The position numbers and the translations under genes were made by a program. This document shows, piece after piece, positions 9,866 through 20,453 of a stretch of DNA of 46,368 bases. The DNA is from Nitrosomonadales bacterium (GTDB lineage Bacteria > Pseudomonadota > Gammaproteobacteria > Burkholderiales > Gallionellaceae), in assembly GCA_016197305.1 (NCBI GenBank), contig JACPVZ010000100.1, forward strand, positions 1 to 46,368, given 5' to 3'. Position 1 is the stretch's first letter. The number at the start of each line of letters is the position of its first letter. The notes beneath the pieces were generated by a model. It saw nothing but the letters and a program-made list of their open reading frames with translations, was not told the DNA's origin and did no database searches.

Positions 9866-11326
9866 ATGCGCATCATTCAAAAAGCACTTACCTTTGACGA
9901 CGTTCTGCTCGTTCCCGCCTACTCGAACGTATTGCCGCGCGATGTCAGCCTGCGTACCCAGCTGACGCGCAATATCAGCCTGAACATCCCGCTGCTGTCC
10001 GCCGCGATGGATACCGTCACGGAAGCGCGTCTGGCGATCGCGTTGGCGCAGGAAGGCGGTATCGGCATCATCCACAAGAATATGTCGGCGTATGCGCAGG
10101 CTGCCCACGTCGCCAAGGTCAAGCGTTTCGAAAGCGGCGTGGTCAAGGATCCCATCACCATTACGCCGGACATGACGGTGCGCAGCGTGCTGGGCTTGAC
10201 CCGCCAGCACAAGATTTCCGGCTTGCCGGTGGTGCAGGGCAAACAATTGGTGGGTATCGTCACCAACCGCGATCTGCGCTTCGAGAACAATCTGGATCAG
10301 CCGATCCAGAACATCATGACGCCGCGCGAGCGGCTGATCACCGTGACGGAGAACGCCAGCCTGGAAGATGCGCGCAGCCTGATGCACATGCACCGCATCG
10401 AGCGCGTGCTGGTAGTTAACGATGCATTCGAATTGCGCGGCCTGATGACGGTAAAGGACATCCTGAAATCGAACGAGCATCCGTTGGCTTGCAAGGATAG
10501 CCTCGGCCATCTGCGTGTCGGCGCGGCGGTCGGCGTAGGCGAGGGCACCGAAGAGCGCGTCGCGCTGCTGGCTGAGGCCGGTGTGGACGTGATCGTGGTG
10601 GATACCGCGCACGGACATTCGCAAGGCGTGCTGGACCGCGTCAAGTGGGTCAAGATGAATTTCCCGAACGTCGAGGTGATCGGCGGCAACATCGCCACTG
10701 GCGGGGCTGCTCAGGCCTTGCTGGACCACGGCGCGGACGGTGTGAAAGTCGGTATCGGCCCCGGTTCGATCTGCACCACCCGCGTCGTCGCGGGGGTCGG
10801 CGTGCCGCAGATCGCCGCGATCCAGAATGTCGCGAAAGCGTTGCAGGGCACCGACGTGCCGTTGATCGCCGATGGTGGCGTGCGTTTCTCCGGTGACATC
10901 GCCAAGGCGATCGCATCGGGCGCTCATACCGTGATGCTGGGCGGATTGTTCGCCGGTACCGAAGAGGCGCCGGGCGAGATCGAGCTGTATCAAGGCCGTT
11001 CTTACAAGTCCTATCGCGGCATGGGTAGCCTGGGCGCGATGCAGCAAGGTTCCAGCGACCGCTACTTCCAGGAAGGCGAAAGCAATCAGGACAAGCTGGT
11101 GCCGGAGGGCGTGGAAGGCCGCGTGCCATACAAGGGTAGCGTGTTGGCGGTGATCCATCAGCTGATGGGCGGACTGCGCGCCAGCATGGGCTATCTCGGT
11201 TGTGCCGACATCGCCACCATGCATGCCAAGGCCGAGTTCGTCGAAATCACTTCTTCCGGTATCCGCGAGTCGCACGTGCATGATGTGCAGATCACCAAGG
11301 AAGCGCCGAATTATCGTATTGAATAA
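9866..11326 (+). CDS. guaB: Inosine-5'-monophosphate dehydrogenase
   Basis: [18 protein letters not shown]..., two CBS domains, [22 protein letters not shown]. Confidence 0.97.
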   Translation: MRIIQKALTFDDVLLVPAYSNVLPRDVSLRTQLTRNISLNIPLLSAAMDTVTEARLAIALAQEGGIGIIHKNMSAYAQAAHVAKVKRFESGVVKDPITITPDMTVRSVLGLTRQHKISGLPVVQGKQLVGIVTNRDLRFENNLDQPIQNIMTPRERLITVTENASLEDARSLMHMHRIERVLVVNDAFELRGLMTVKDILKSNEHPLACKDSLGHLRVGAAVGVGEGTEERVALLAEAGVDVIVVDTAHGHSQGVLDRVKWVKMNFPNVEVIGGNIATGGAAQALLDHGADGVKVGIGPGSICTTRVVAGVGVPQIAAIQNVAKALQGTDVPLIADGGVRFSGDIAKAIASGAHTVMLGGLFAGTEEAPGEIELYQGRSYKSYRGMGSLGAMQQGSSDRYFQEGESNQDKLVPEGVEGRVPYKGSVLAVIHQLMGGLRASMGYLGCADIATMHAKAEFVEITSSGIRESHVHDVQITKEAPNYRIE

Positions 11327-11332
11327 CACAAT

Positions 11333-11425
11333 GGGAAGGGAGAAGGGGGATGAGGGAAGGGTAATGCCGGCGCCTCGCTTCCCTTGAGCGCCGCTGGCGC
11401 GATCCCTTCTCCCTTCACCCTTCCC
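11333..11425. repeat. G-rich/C-rich imperfect inverted repeat in guaB-guaA intergenic region
   Basis: GGGAAGGGAGAAGGGGGATGAGGGAAGGG (left) and CCCTTCTCCCTTCACCCTTCCC (right) are largely reverse complementary. Confidence 0.8.
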
Positions 11426-11438
11426 AGGCTTTGAAACC

Positions 11439-13019
11439 ATGCATAAAAAAATCCTGATTCTCGATTTCGGTTCGCAATACACCCAGCTGATTGCGCGCCG
11501 CGTCCGTGAAACCAATGTCTATTGCGAACTACATCCGTGGGACATGACGACGGAAGAGATCCGCGCCTTCAACCCGGCGGGCATCATCCTTTCCGGTGGC
11601 CCGAACTCGGTCTATGAGGATGAAACGCCCAAGGCGCCGCAGGCGGTATTCGAGCTGGGCGTGCCGGTACTGGGTATCTGCTACGGCATGCAGACCATGG
11701 CCGCACAACTCGGCGGGGCGGTGGAGAGCGGCAAGGTGCGCGAGTTCGGCTATGCGGAGGTTCGCGCGCATGGGCACTCCAAGCTGTTCGCGGGCATACA
11801 GGACAAGACCAACCAACAAGGTCACGGTTTGCTCGATGTGTGGATGAGCCACGGTGACAAGGTGACGGCGCTGCCGCCTGGCTTCTCGGTGATCGCTTCC
11901 AACGAATCTACGCCATTCGCTGCGATGGCAGACGAGGCGCGCCGTTTCTACGCCGTGCAGTTCCATCCTGAAGTTACGCATACCCATCAGGGCAAGGCGC
12001 TGCTCGGCCGTTTCGTGCATGGCATCTGCGGCTGTGCGCAGGACTGGAACATGCCGGATTATATCGGCGAGGCGGTGGAAAAGATCCGCGCTCAGGTCGG
12101 TAACGACGAGGTGATCCTGGGGCTGTCCGGTGGCGTGGATTCCTCGGTGGCGGCGGCGTTGATCCATCGCGCCATCGGCGATCAGCTGACCTGCGTGTTC
12201 GTGGACAACGGCCTGCTGCGCTTGAATGAGGCCGAACAGGTGATGGAGACGTTTGCCGATCATCTGCACATGAAAGTGATCCACGTCGATGCCAGCGTGG
12301 AGTTCCTGCAGCATCTGGCGGGTGTGTCCGATCCTGAGCAGAAGCGCAAGATCATCGGCCGCGAGTTCGTCGAAGTGTTCCAGCGTGAAGCCAAGAAATT
12401 GCCGCAAGCCAAGTGGCTGGCGCAAGGCACCATCTACCCGGATGTGATCGAATCCGCCGGGGCGAAGACCAAGAAGGCGCACACCATCAAGTCGCACCAC
12501 AACGTCGGCGGTCTGCCGGAAAGCCTGCATCTCAAGTTGCTGGAGCCATTGCGCGAATTGTTCAAGGACGAGGTGCGTGAACTCGGCGTGGCGCTCGGCT
12601 TGCCGCACGGCATGGTGTACCGCCATCCGTTCCCAGGCCCCGGTCTGGGCGTGCGCATCCTCGGCGAAGTGAAGAAGGAATACGCCGAGTTGCTGCGCCG
12701 CGCCGATGCGATTTTCATCGAAGAGTTGCATGCCACCAAGGATACTGATGGCAAGTCCTGGTATGAAAAAACCTCGCAGGCCTTTACCGTGTTCCTGCCG
12801 GTAAAGAGCGTCGGCGTGATGGGCGACGGGCGTACCTACGAATGGGTGGTGAGCTTGCGTGCGGTGCAGACACAGGACTTCATGACCGCACATTGGGCGC
12901 ACCTGCCGTATGAGCTGCTGGGCAAGGTGTCCAACCGCATCATCAACGAAGTGCGCGGCATAAACCGCGTGGTGTACGACATCTCCGGAAAACCGCCCGC
13001 CACGATCGAGTGGGAATAA
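11439..13019 (+). CDS. guaA: GMP synthase (glutamine-hydrolysing)
   Basis: [20 protein letters not shown]...GICYGMQ...[13 protein letters not shown]...ending PPATIEWE. Confidence 0.97.
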   Translation: MHKKILILDFGSQYTQLIARRVRETNVYCELHPWDMTTEEIRAFNPAGIILSGGPNSVYEDETPKAPQAVFELGVPVLGICYGMQTMAAQLGGAVESGKVREFGYAEVRAHGHSKLFAGIQDKTNQQGHGLLDVWMSHGDKVTALPPGFSVIASNESTPFAAMADEARRFYAVQFHPEVTHTHQGKALLGRFVHGICGCAQDWNMPDYIGEAVEKIRAQVGNDEVILGLSGGVDSSVAAALIHRAIGDQLTCVFVDNGLLRLNEAEQVMETFADHLHMKVIHVDASVEFLQHLAGVSDPEQKRKIIGREFVEVFQREAKKLPQAKWLAQGTIYPDVIESAGAKTKKAHTIKSHHNVGGLPESLHLKLLEPLRELFKDEVRELGVALGLPHGMVYRHPFPGPGLGVRILGEVKKEYAELLRRADAIFIEELHATKDTDGKSWYEKTSQAFTVFLPVKSVGVMGDGRTYEWVVSLRAVQTQDFMTAHWAHLPYELLGKVSNRIINEVRGINRVVYDISGKPPATIEWE

Positions 13020-13311
13020 GGCGTAGTTTTAATACCTTGGCAGGTTCCATTTTGAGCTTTGCCTGTGCTCTGATGCTGATGATATCGGTAAGTGGCAGCC
13101 AATTGAGCGGCCGCTTTAAGGAGGTCAGAATGATAATATCGCGTGCAGCACAGTGCTGCGGATTCAACCGGTCGATGCAACATACTAGAATCTGCAGCCA
13201 TAAGCAGTCATTCAAATACGATAACCCTCACAAACGAGATAGAACTCATACTCGTGCTACATTTCTCTCCGTTGCCACCAAAGTTTCTTAGCTACTTATT
13301 TGAAAACAACA

Positions 13312-14853
13312 ATGGCTGGCAAAGAACCTTATAAAGTAATTGACGTTTTCGCAGGCCCGGGAGGGCTTGGAGAGGGCTTTGCTGCCTTGCACCATGGTGC
13401 AGAAAAATCATCATTCAAGCTCGCGCTTTCGATTGAAAAAGACCCGACCGCGCACAGCACATTGCTGCTGCGTAGTTTTTACCGTCAGTTTGATTCCGAA
13501 AAGATTCCGCAGGAATACTGGTCTTATGCCAAGGGGGAGATTACCAAGGCGGCGTTATTTGATTTTTATCCTCAGCAGGCTAAGGCTGCGGCTGAAGAGG
13601 CGCAGTGTATCGAACTCGGCAAGACCCCAGCGCATGAGGTGAAAAACCTCATCAGTCAGAGACTGAATGGCAGTGAAAAATGGGTACTGGTCGGTGGGCC
13701 ACCCTGTCAGGCATATTCACTTGTCGGACGCGCGCGTATGCGGAGTACCAATCCTGATTTTGAGGACGACGTGCGCCATTTCCTTTACAAGGAATATCTG
13801 CGGATCATCGCGGATCACCGGCCACCTGTGTTCGTGATGGAGAATGTGAAGGGAATACTTTCCGCGCAGCATTCCGGCAAAAAAATCATCAAGAGTATAT
13901 TGAGCGATCTGCAAAAGCCTGACATGGCAGTCAATGGCCAGAGTTCCGGCCTCGGCTACAGGCTGTTTTCGCTGGTGGATAACAAGCCTCCTGAGAAATG
14001 TGAGCCGGAAGACTTTCTGGTGAAAGCCGAAAAATATGGCATTCCGCAGGCGCGACACCGCATGCTTATTCTGGGCATTCGGGATGATATTCAACTCACA
14101 CCAAAAACGCTCCAGGAATCGGAAGCGACCACTGTTGCCCAAGCAATCGGCGATCTTCCGAAGATACGCAGCACTGTATCCAAAGAGCCTGACACACTTG
14201 AACTCTGGCGTGAAATTCTTGATTCGATAGCCTCAGAGGCCTGGTATCGCAAGGGGCGAAGTAATGGTCTGTCTCAAACAATCGAAAAAATTGACAACGC
14301 CTTGGCGTCCATACAGAAACGCGAGTTGATGGCAGGTGCAGAAGTCATGAGCTATACCGGCCATCCCAAAATATTCTCAGACTGGTATCGGCATGGCTGT
14401 GTTGACGTGGTGACCAACCATGCAGGCCGAGGCCACATGAGGAGCGATCTGTATCGCTATCTTTTTGTGTCCGCCTACGCGGCAGCTAATGGAAAATCCG
14501 TTCATCTGAGTGATTTCCCGACGGCGCTTCTTCCCGCACACCAGAATGTGCAGGAGGGTGTGCAGAACAGTCATTTTTCAGATCGTTTCAGAGTGCAGGT
14601 CGGTGGGCGACCATCCACTACAATCACTTCCCATATTTCCAAGGATGGGCATTATTTCATTCATTATGATCCGTCCCAATGCCGCAGCCTGACTGTCAGG
14701 GAGGCTGCAAGGCTGCAAACATTCCCAGATAGCTACAAATTCGAAGGTGGCAGAACATCGCAGTATCATCAGGTTGGTAATGCCGTGCCGCCGTTGTTGT
14801 CCATACAGGTTGCTGCAATAGTCCATGACATTTTAAAGCGGCTGAAGATTTAG
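13312..14853 (+). CDS. DNA (cytosine-5-)-methyltransferase
   Basis: DVFAGPGGLGEGF (motif I), VGGPPCQAYSLVGRARM (motif IV), FVMENVKGILS (motif VI), QVGNAVPPLLS (motif X); TTG at 13300 is an alternative start. Confidence 0.93.
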   Translation: MAGKEPYKVIDVFAGPGGLGEGFAALHHGAEKSSFKLALSIEKDPTAHSTLLLRSFYRQFDSEKIPQEYWSYAKGEITKAALFDFYPQQAKAAAEEAQCIELGKTPAHEVKNLISQRLNGSEKWVLVGGPPCQAYSLVGRARMRSTNPDFEDDVRHFLYKEYLRIIADHRPPVFVMENVKGILSAQHSGKKIIKSILSDLQKPDMAVNGQSSGLGYRLFSLVDNKPPEKCEPEDFLVKAEKYGIPQARHRMLILGIRDDIQLTPKTLQESEATTVAQAIGDLPKIRSTVSKEPDTLELWREILDSIASEAWYRKGRSNGLSQTIEKIDNALASIQKRELMAGAEVMSYTGHPKIFSDWYRHGCVDVVTNHAGRGHMRSDLYRYLFVSAYAAANGKSVHLSDFPTALLPAHQNVQEGVQNSHFSDRFRVQVGGRPSTTITSHISKDGHYFIHYDPSQCRSLTVREAARLQTFPDSYKFEGGRTSQYHQVGNAVPPLLSIQVAAIVHDILKRLKI

Positions 14854-14854
14854 C

Positions 14855-15289
14855 ATGGATACGCTGACCTCGGAAAAACGCAGCTGGAATATGTCCCGCA
14901 TCCGAGGAGCGAATACAAAGCCCGAGCTGGCTGTCCGCTCGATGCTGCATCGCATGGGATACCGATTCAGAATTGCGAATAAGACCCTTCCAGGGAGACC
15001 GGATATCGTTCTCCCAAAATACAGGGCTGTAATCTTTGTTCATGGATGTTTCTGGCATCGGCATCAGGGGTGCAAATATGCGTATACGCCGAAATCCCGT
15101 CTGGATTTCTGGGGGCGGAAATTTGAGGGGAATGTCATGCGGGATAAAAATAATCTTTCTCTTCTCAAGAAAACAGGCTGGCTCCCCATTGTCATATGGG
15201 AATGCGAAATCAAACACAATGCTGACGCTGCGCTTGGCAGAGTATCTGGAATTTTGCAGCGACGCCTGAGAAAACTGGTGGTGGCCTGA
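14855..15289 (+). CDS. vsr: Very short patch repair (Vsr) endonuclease
   Basis: SEKRSWNMSRIRGANTKPELAVRSMLHRMGYRFR...LPGRPDIVLPKYRAVIFVHGCFWHRHQGC. Confidence 0.95.
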   Translation: MDTLTSEKRSWNMSRIRGANTKPELAVRSMLHRMGYRFRIANKTLPGRPDIVLPKYRAVIFVHGCFWHRHQGCKYAYTPKSRLDFWGRKFEGNVMRDKNNLSLLKKTGWLPIVIWECEIKHNADAALGRVSGILQRRLRKLVVA

Positions 15290-16767
15290 TGGAAAAATAT
15301 ACTCTTCCGCCGAGAGCAGCCTCGCTTTCCGAATCCATGCGGGATATTGGGTATTCGCTGGAGACGGCCATTGCGGACATTATTGACAACAGCATTGCCG
15401 CCAACGCCACACGCATTGATATATGGATTGATTTCAATACCGGGCAGCCACGGCTCGGTGTCACTGATAATGGCAGCGGCCTCAACCGGCAGGAACTCCT
15501 GGAGGCTATGCGCCACGGCTCAGCGCATCCGCGCACTCTCAGAGCCAAAGATGATCTCGGGCGTTTCGGATTGGGTTTGAAAACCGCCTCGTTCTCGCAA
15601 TGCCGCCAGCTGACGGTCATCAGTAGGAAGAGCGGCGACACTGTAGGTGCCGTGTGGGATCTGGATACGGTCTCGGAAGATGATGAATGGGTGCTGGGTA
15701 TACTGAACCCGGAAGAAATCCAGTCCAGCCCCTACATGGATAAGTTGGGCAAGCATGGAACACTGGTGCTGTGGCAGAAACTGGATAGGCTGTGCGAGGG
15801 AGAGTCAACAGCCGCGAAGCAGGATATGCTTTATGAAAAGATGGAAGCCACGGAAAAACATCTCGCTCTTGTGTTTCATCGCTATCTTTCTGGCGAAGTC
15901 AGGAATCGGAAACTGGAAGTGCATATCAACGGCCACCCAGTTGAGCCTTTCGATCCGTTCTGCCTCAACAATAAGGCAACACAACTACTCCCCGAGGAAA
16001 TCATCAGAATTGCCGGTGAGGAAGTCAGGATTCAGCCTTATATTCTTCCCCATCACAGCAAGCTTACGCCGAAAGAGCATGACTATTATCAGAGCCGCAG
16101 CGAGTTTGTCAGTAATCAGGGGGTATACGTTTACCGAAATAACAGGCTGATGGCCTGGGGAAACTGGTTCCGGCTGGTTCCAAAAGGCGAAGCCACCAAG
16201 CTCGCGCGCGTCAGGATAGATTTTCCCAATGCGCTGGATGAACACTGGACAATTGATATTAAAAAATCCAGAGCCCATCCGCCATACCAGGTGAAAGAAA
16301 AGCTCCGGCAAATCATCAACAGGATCGTGGAGCAGAGCACCCGCGTCCATTCTGGAAGGGGCAGGCGTCTTTTAGATGAGGCTCCAGACCCATTCTGGCT
16401 GAAACACGCAGATCGTGATGGCATACGGTATTCCCTGAACAGGGATCATCCGGTGTTGAACGCTTTCAGACAGATACTGGAAGGTGATGAGCAGCGGTTG
16501 TTTCAGGAAGTGCTGGCCGTCATTGAGGATTCCATTCCCGTAGAAGCTATTTATGCTGACTACTCAATCGCCCCCAAGAGTTTTGATGAAGCGAGGCAGA
16601 TGGAGCCAGAGGAAGTTCGAAGCCGCCTGCTTATGCTGTACCAGATTCTTTCCGCTGAACAACAGCTGGATGAAAATACTTTCCGGGAAACGGTTAACCA
16701 GCTAAAACCATTTAATAATTACCCGCAGGAAATTGAGTGGGTAATCAGGGAGAAAATTCATGAGTGA
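15289..16767 (+). CDS. GHKL (HATPase_c_3 / MORC-like) ATPase
   Basis: Bergerat motifs AIADIIDNSIAA, VTDNGSGL, GRFGLGLKTASF; TGATG overlap with vsr. Confidence 0.85.
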   Translation: MEKYTLPPRAASLSESMRDIGYSLETAIADIIDNSIAANATRIDIWIDFNTGQPRLGVTDNGSGLNRQELLEAMRHGSAHPRTLRAKDDLGRFGLGLKTASFSQCRQLTVISRKSGDTVGAVWDLDTVSEDDEWVLGILNPEEIQSSPYMDKLGKHGTLVLWQKLDRLCEGESTAAKQDMLYEKMEATEKHLALVFHRYLSGEVRNRKLEVHINGHPVEPFDPFCLNNKATQLLPEEIIRIAGEEVRIQPYILPHHSKLTPKEHDYYQSRSEFVSNQGVYVYRNNRLMAWGNWFRLVPKGEATKLARVRIDFPNALDEHWTIDIKKSRAHPPYQVKEKLRQIINRIVEQSTRVHSGRGRRLLDEAPDPFWLKHADRDGIRYSLNRDHPVLNAFRQILEGDEQRLFQEVLAVIEDSIPVEAIYADYSIAPKSFDEARQMEPEEVRSRLLMLYQILSAEQQLDENTFRETVNQLKPFNNYPQEIEWVIREKIHE

Positions 16768-19486
16768 TATTTCGGCGAATTTCGAAGACGCGCTGACGCA
16801 ATCCCTGAAGGGCGTCGAGAATCTGACGTCGCAATACATTGCTGAGTTTGCTGCCAGGCTGGCACCTGTCTATGGAGTCAGCGAAAACAGACTTGCAGAG
16901 GTGGTTAAAAATCTGGAAACCAAGCTTGTTACCACCCAAGGTGCAGGTACTTCCATCGTGGATCAGCATACTGAACATGATGATACATGGCATGAAAGAA
17001 GAGAAGACATCAACTGGGATTACTGGAAGGATTATGAAAAGCAGTTGATTGCAGAAAGTTGGGGGCCGCATGTTGTCAGCACGATGGGAGATGTCACAGG
17101 AAAAATTCTTGGCTTGTTGAAAAATCCAGAGGACGTAGGGGATTGGAAACGCAGAGGGCTGGTAATCGGCCATGTGCAATCAGGGAAAACGGCAAACTAT
17201 ATCGGCCTGATCTCAAAAGCGGCAGATGCCGGGTACAAGTTCATCATCGTCATCGCCGGCATACACAACAACCTGCGCGCGCAGACGCAGCAGCGTGTGG
17301 ATGAAGGGTTTATCGGACGAAGCAGCGATCCAAACAGAAGGGGGAAGCTGCTGGGTGTTGGTATTCTGCATCCGAACCGGCGTTTCCCCGTTACGTTGAC
17401 CACTACGGACAAGGATTTCGACAAGCGCTTCGCCAGCCAGCTGGGCGGCGACTTGCAGGTATATAAGCAACCGGTCATTGTGGTGATCAAGAAGAATGTA
17501 TCCACACTGAAGAGTCTTTATTCCTGGCTGAAGGAATTGAATACACGGGAGTCAGCGGACAAGATTGATAATATCCCCATGTTGATGATTGATGACGAGG
17601 CGGATAATGCGTCTATCAACACCAACAGAGAAGACCTTGACCCCACAGCGACCAACAGGGAGCTCAGGAATATCCTCAGCCTGTTCAGGAAGAGTTGCTA
17701 TGTCGGTTATACGGCTACGCCGTTCGCCAATATATTCATTGATCCAGATACGGATAAAGAGATGCTTGACGATCTCGATCTTTTTCCAAGGGATTTTATC
17801 TATTGCCTCGATGCGCCAACCAACTATTTCGGCCCGCAGAAAGTATTCGTTGATGAGGAGTCGAGTTCGTCCATTCTGAGAACGATAGACGATGCTGAAG
17901 TTATTGTTCCACTCAAGCACAAGAAGGATCATCTCGTCAGCGAGCTGCCGATTTCGCTGAAAAAGGCCATTCACGCATTCATTGTCGGGAATGCCATCCG
18001 CATTGCCAGAGAGCACCGCAACAAACATGCATCCATGATGGTAAATGCATCGCGGTTCGTGGATGTGCAGCGCCAGTTCAGGGCGCATATTTCCCTATAC
18101 ATGAAAGAAATAAAGAATGCCGTGATGTTCAACTATGCGCTGCCAGAGGAGAAGGCGCTTAAAGACACTCACATGCGGGCATTGCGGGAAATATTTGATG
18201 AGGAATTTTCGGGTGGACGCGAATCCTGGCAGGATATTCAGAAAGTTCTGTATGAAGCTGTAGATGCCATAAAAATATTCGTGGTAAACAGCAAATCAGA
18301 TGAAGCGCTCGATTACCGCTGGGCGGAAGAAAATGGTGAATCGCTCACCGCGCTTGCCATTGGTGGGTTGAGCCTGTCACGCGGCCTTACCCTTGAAGGG
18401 TTGATGGTCAGTTACATGTACCGGAATACCAAGATGTATGACACGCTCATGCAGATGGGCCGCTGGTTCGGTTATCGCGCAGGCTATGAGGATTTGTGCC
18501 GCGTCTGGCTGCCGTCAGAGTCGCAGGGATGGTATTCGCATATTGCAGAAGCCACCGAGGAACTGCGCCAGCAGATCAAGCAGATGCGCCGGGATCGCCT
18601 GAGTCCGATAGATTTCGGCCTGTATGTTCGGGCACATCCGGATGCTTTGCTTGTTACGGCGCTTAACAAAATGCGTGACGCAGAGCGCAGGCCATTCAAA
18701 ATTAACCTCAGCGGCACACTGACGGAAACATTTATTGTGCCGTCCGACACAGGCATTGTCAGTGAGAATCAGGAACTGATGAAGAAGCTTTTTGCCGATC
18801 TGCAGCAGCACTATCCTGTCCAGCGGAAACCTGTTGGGAATTCTTACTTCTGGGAGGCTGTTGATTGGGAACTGGCCGAGAAATTTCTCATGGAATTTAA
18901 ATTCCACCGGCAGATTCAGGATAAAAAAACCACTGCCCTCGATTATCTGCGGAAAGTTTCTGATAAATACCCAGCGGTGGATATCGCTTTTATTTCTCTT
19001 GAGAGACCGAAACCCAGCACTACGGATTTTAGAATTTCCGGCATGGATGTTATGTATTGCCAGGAGCGCGCGGTTGGAGCCTCGGCCAAAGGAGGCATCC
19101 GTGAACCTCTTGAGGAAAAAGGCTATTACATCACCAACAAGCAGCGTGTCGCCAGCCGTGGTGCTGAATCAATTGGGCTGGGGGACGACCTGCGGAAAAA
19201 AGCTGAAGCGACCGCTGAGGAAGACGGGATGAACATAGCCGATAAATACTACCGGGAGATGCGTCCACGCCCACTGCTGATGCTGCATGCAGTGAAGCTG
19301 GTGCATAAAATAAAAGAGAAAAACATTGAAGAGCTGTTGCTTGATCAGGTTCCGGCAATGGGTATCAGTTTCCCCGGTGGCGACTATTCAATAACGGTGG
19401 ACTATGTGGTGAACAAAGTCTGGGTGAAGCAGATGCAGGAAGAATCATTCGATGATCCGGATGAGGAAGAGGACTATGACAATTGA
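16760..19486 (+). CDS. Z1 domain-containing SF2-like ATPase
   Basis: GHVQSGKTANYIGLI (Walker A), MLMIDDEADNASIN (Walker B), VGYTATPFANIFID, GGLSLSRGLTLEGL, QMGRWFGYRAGYEDLCRVW; ATGAGTGA overlap with upstream gene. Confidence 0.92.
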   Translation: MSDISANFEDALTQSLKGVENLTSQYIAEFAARLAPVYGVSENRLAEVVKNLETKLVTTQGAGTSIVDQHTEHDDTWHERREDINWDYWKDYEKQLIAESWGPHVVSTMGDVTGKILGLLKNPEDVGDWKRRGLVIGHVQSGKTANYIGLISKAADAGYKFIIVIAGIHNNLRAQTQQRVDEGFIGRSSDPNRRGKLLGVGILHPNRRFPVTLTTTDKDFDKRFASQLGGDLQVYKQPVIVVIKKNVSTLKSLYSWLKELNTRESADKIDNIPMLMIDDEADNASINTNREDLDPTATNRELRNILSLFRKSCYVGYTATPFANIFIDPDTDKEMLDDLDLFPRDFIYCLDAPTNYFGPQKVFVDEESSSSILRTIDDAEVIVPLKHKKDHLVSELPISLKKAIHAFIVGNAIRIAREHRNKHASMMVNASRFVDVQRQFRAHISLYMKEIKNAVMFNYALPEEKALKDTHMRALREIFDEEFSGGRESWQDIQKVLYEAVDAIKIFVVNSKSDEALDYRWAEENGESLTALAIGGLSLSRGLTLEGLMVSYMYRNTKMYDTLMQMGRWFGYRAGYEDLCRVWLPSESQGWYSHIAEATEELRQQIKQMRRDRLSPIDFGLYVRAHPDALLVTALNKMRDAERRPFKINLSGTLTETFIVPSDTGIVSENQELMKKLFADLQQHYPVQRKPVGNSYFWEAVDWELAEKFLMEFKFHRQIQDKKTTALDYLRKVSDKYPAVDIAFISLERPKPSTTDFRISGMDVMYCQERAVGASAKGGIREPLEEKGYYITNKQRVASRGAESIGLGDDLRKKAEATAEEDGMNIADKYYREMRPRPLLMLHAVKLVHKIKEKNIEELLLDQVPAMGISFPGGDYSITVDYVVNKVWVKQMQEESFDDPDEEEDYDN

Positions 19487-20453
19487 CCGCCTTCCTTGGG
19501 GAGAAATCCAGACACCCGTCAGCGAAATAAACCGTCTAAGGGTGGACAGTAGCCATCCTTATGATTTTTTCTGGGGCAAAGATGTATCCGGCCATTGCCT
19601 CCTGGTGCTCAGGTTTGATGCAGCGTTGCTGGATGACATCAAAATCAGAAAAATAATTCTCACCGGCATCACGACAGACATCCGCATCATTCCTGATACA
19701 GCAGATGGCGTATTCCTTATCACACTGCAGAATACCGAAAGCGCGGATATTTTCCTTACTCTATGTGAGGCTCTGGTTAAAAAAACCAGGAATGCTCCGG
19801 ATGTTCACGCGGTCATTGCAGTAATCTATTCCCAATTGGAACGCTGGCGGACTCTGCTGAGCAGTGCAAGACATAATCGCCTGTCAGCACAGGAAGTGCA
19901 GGGGTTGTTCGGAGAACTCCAATTTCTTGAGGAGTGTATTGACGGGCAGCATGTCAGTATTCAAGCTGCCATTGAAGGATGGCAGGGGCCGAAGGGAGCG
20001 CCGCATGACTTCATATTCGGCCAGTCTGCCGTGGAAATAAAATCCATCAGCGGATCATATGCAGACTCGGTGAGAATCTCCACCGAATCCCAGCTGACAA
20101 CGCATCTTGATACGCTGCATCTGCGCATTACATTCCTGACGGTGGATACGGACTGCAAGTCAGGCCTGTCACTGAATGACCTGATAATCCGGCTGACGGA
20201 GAGAATAAAAGACGGCGAGCTCGTCTTCACGTTTGAGGAAAAACTTGTTGCAGCCGGTTACGTTGATATTCCGGAATATGATTTTCCCTGTTTTTCCGTG
20301 ATTCAAACGCAAACCTACGAAGTCAGAGACGGCTTTCCGCGTATTACGCCGGAATCACTGGCACCGGGAATAAGTGATGTTTCCTACTGCATTGCCTTCA
20401 GCAGCATTGCCGGATATATCTGCGACTCGTTCATTCCCGGAGGGGCGAAATGA
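19476..20453 (+). CDS. PD-(D/E)XK motif protein (DUF4420-like), putative nuclease
   Basis: GPKGAPHDFIFGQSAVEIKSIS (D...ExK core); start overlaps Z1 stop; ORF track start 19452 is an alternative. Confidence 0.75.
   Translation: MTIDRLPWGEIQTPVSEINRLRVDSSHPYDFFWGKDVSGHCLLVLRFDAALLDDIKIRKIILTGITTDIRIIPDTADGVFLITLQNTESADIFLTLCEALVKKTRNAPDVHAVIAVIYSQLERWRTLLSSARHNRLSAQEVQGLFGELQFLEECIDGQHVSIQAAIEGWQGPKGAPHDFIFGQSAVEIKSISGSYADSVRISTESQLTTHLDTLHLRITFLTVDTDCKSGLSLNDLIIRLTERIKDGELVFTFEEKLVAAGYVDIPEYDFPCFSVIQTQTYEVRDGFPRITPESLAPGISDVSYCIAFSSIAGYICDSFIPGGAK

Noticed and set aside
9812-11515. 567-aa minus-strand ORF antisense to guaB (also 11529-12902 minus antisense to guaA)
   Set aside because: Shadow ORFs of GC-rich coding genes: composition rich in H/R/D/Q, no recognisable domain, fully overlapping strongly supported guaB/guaA.
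13010-13291. 93-aa ORF (and overlapping 13143-13334) between guaA and the methylase
   Set aside because: No domain resemblance, weak start context, overlaps guaA end and intergenic region; treated as non-coding.
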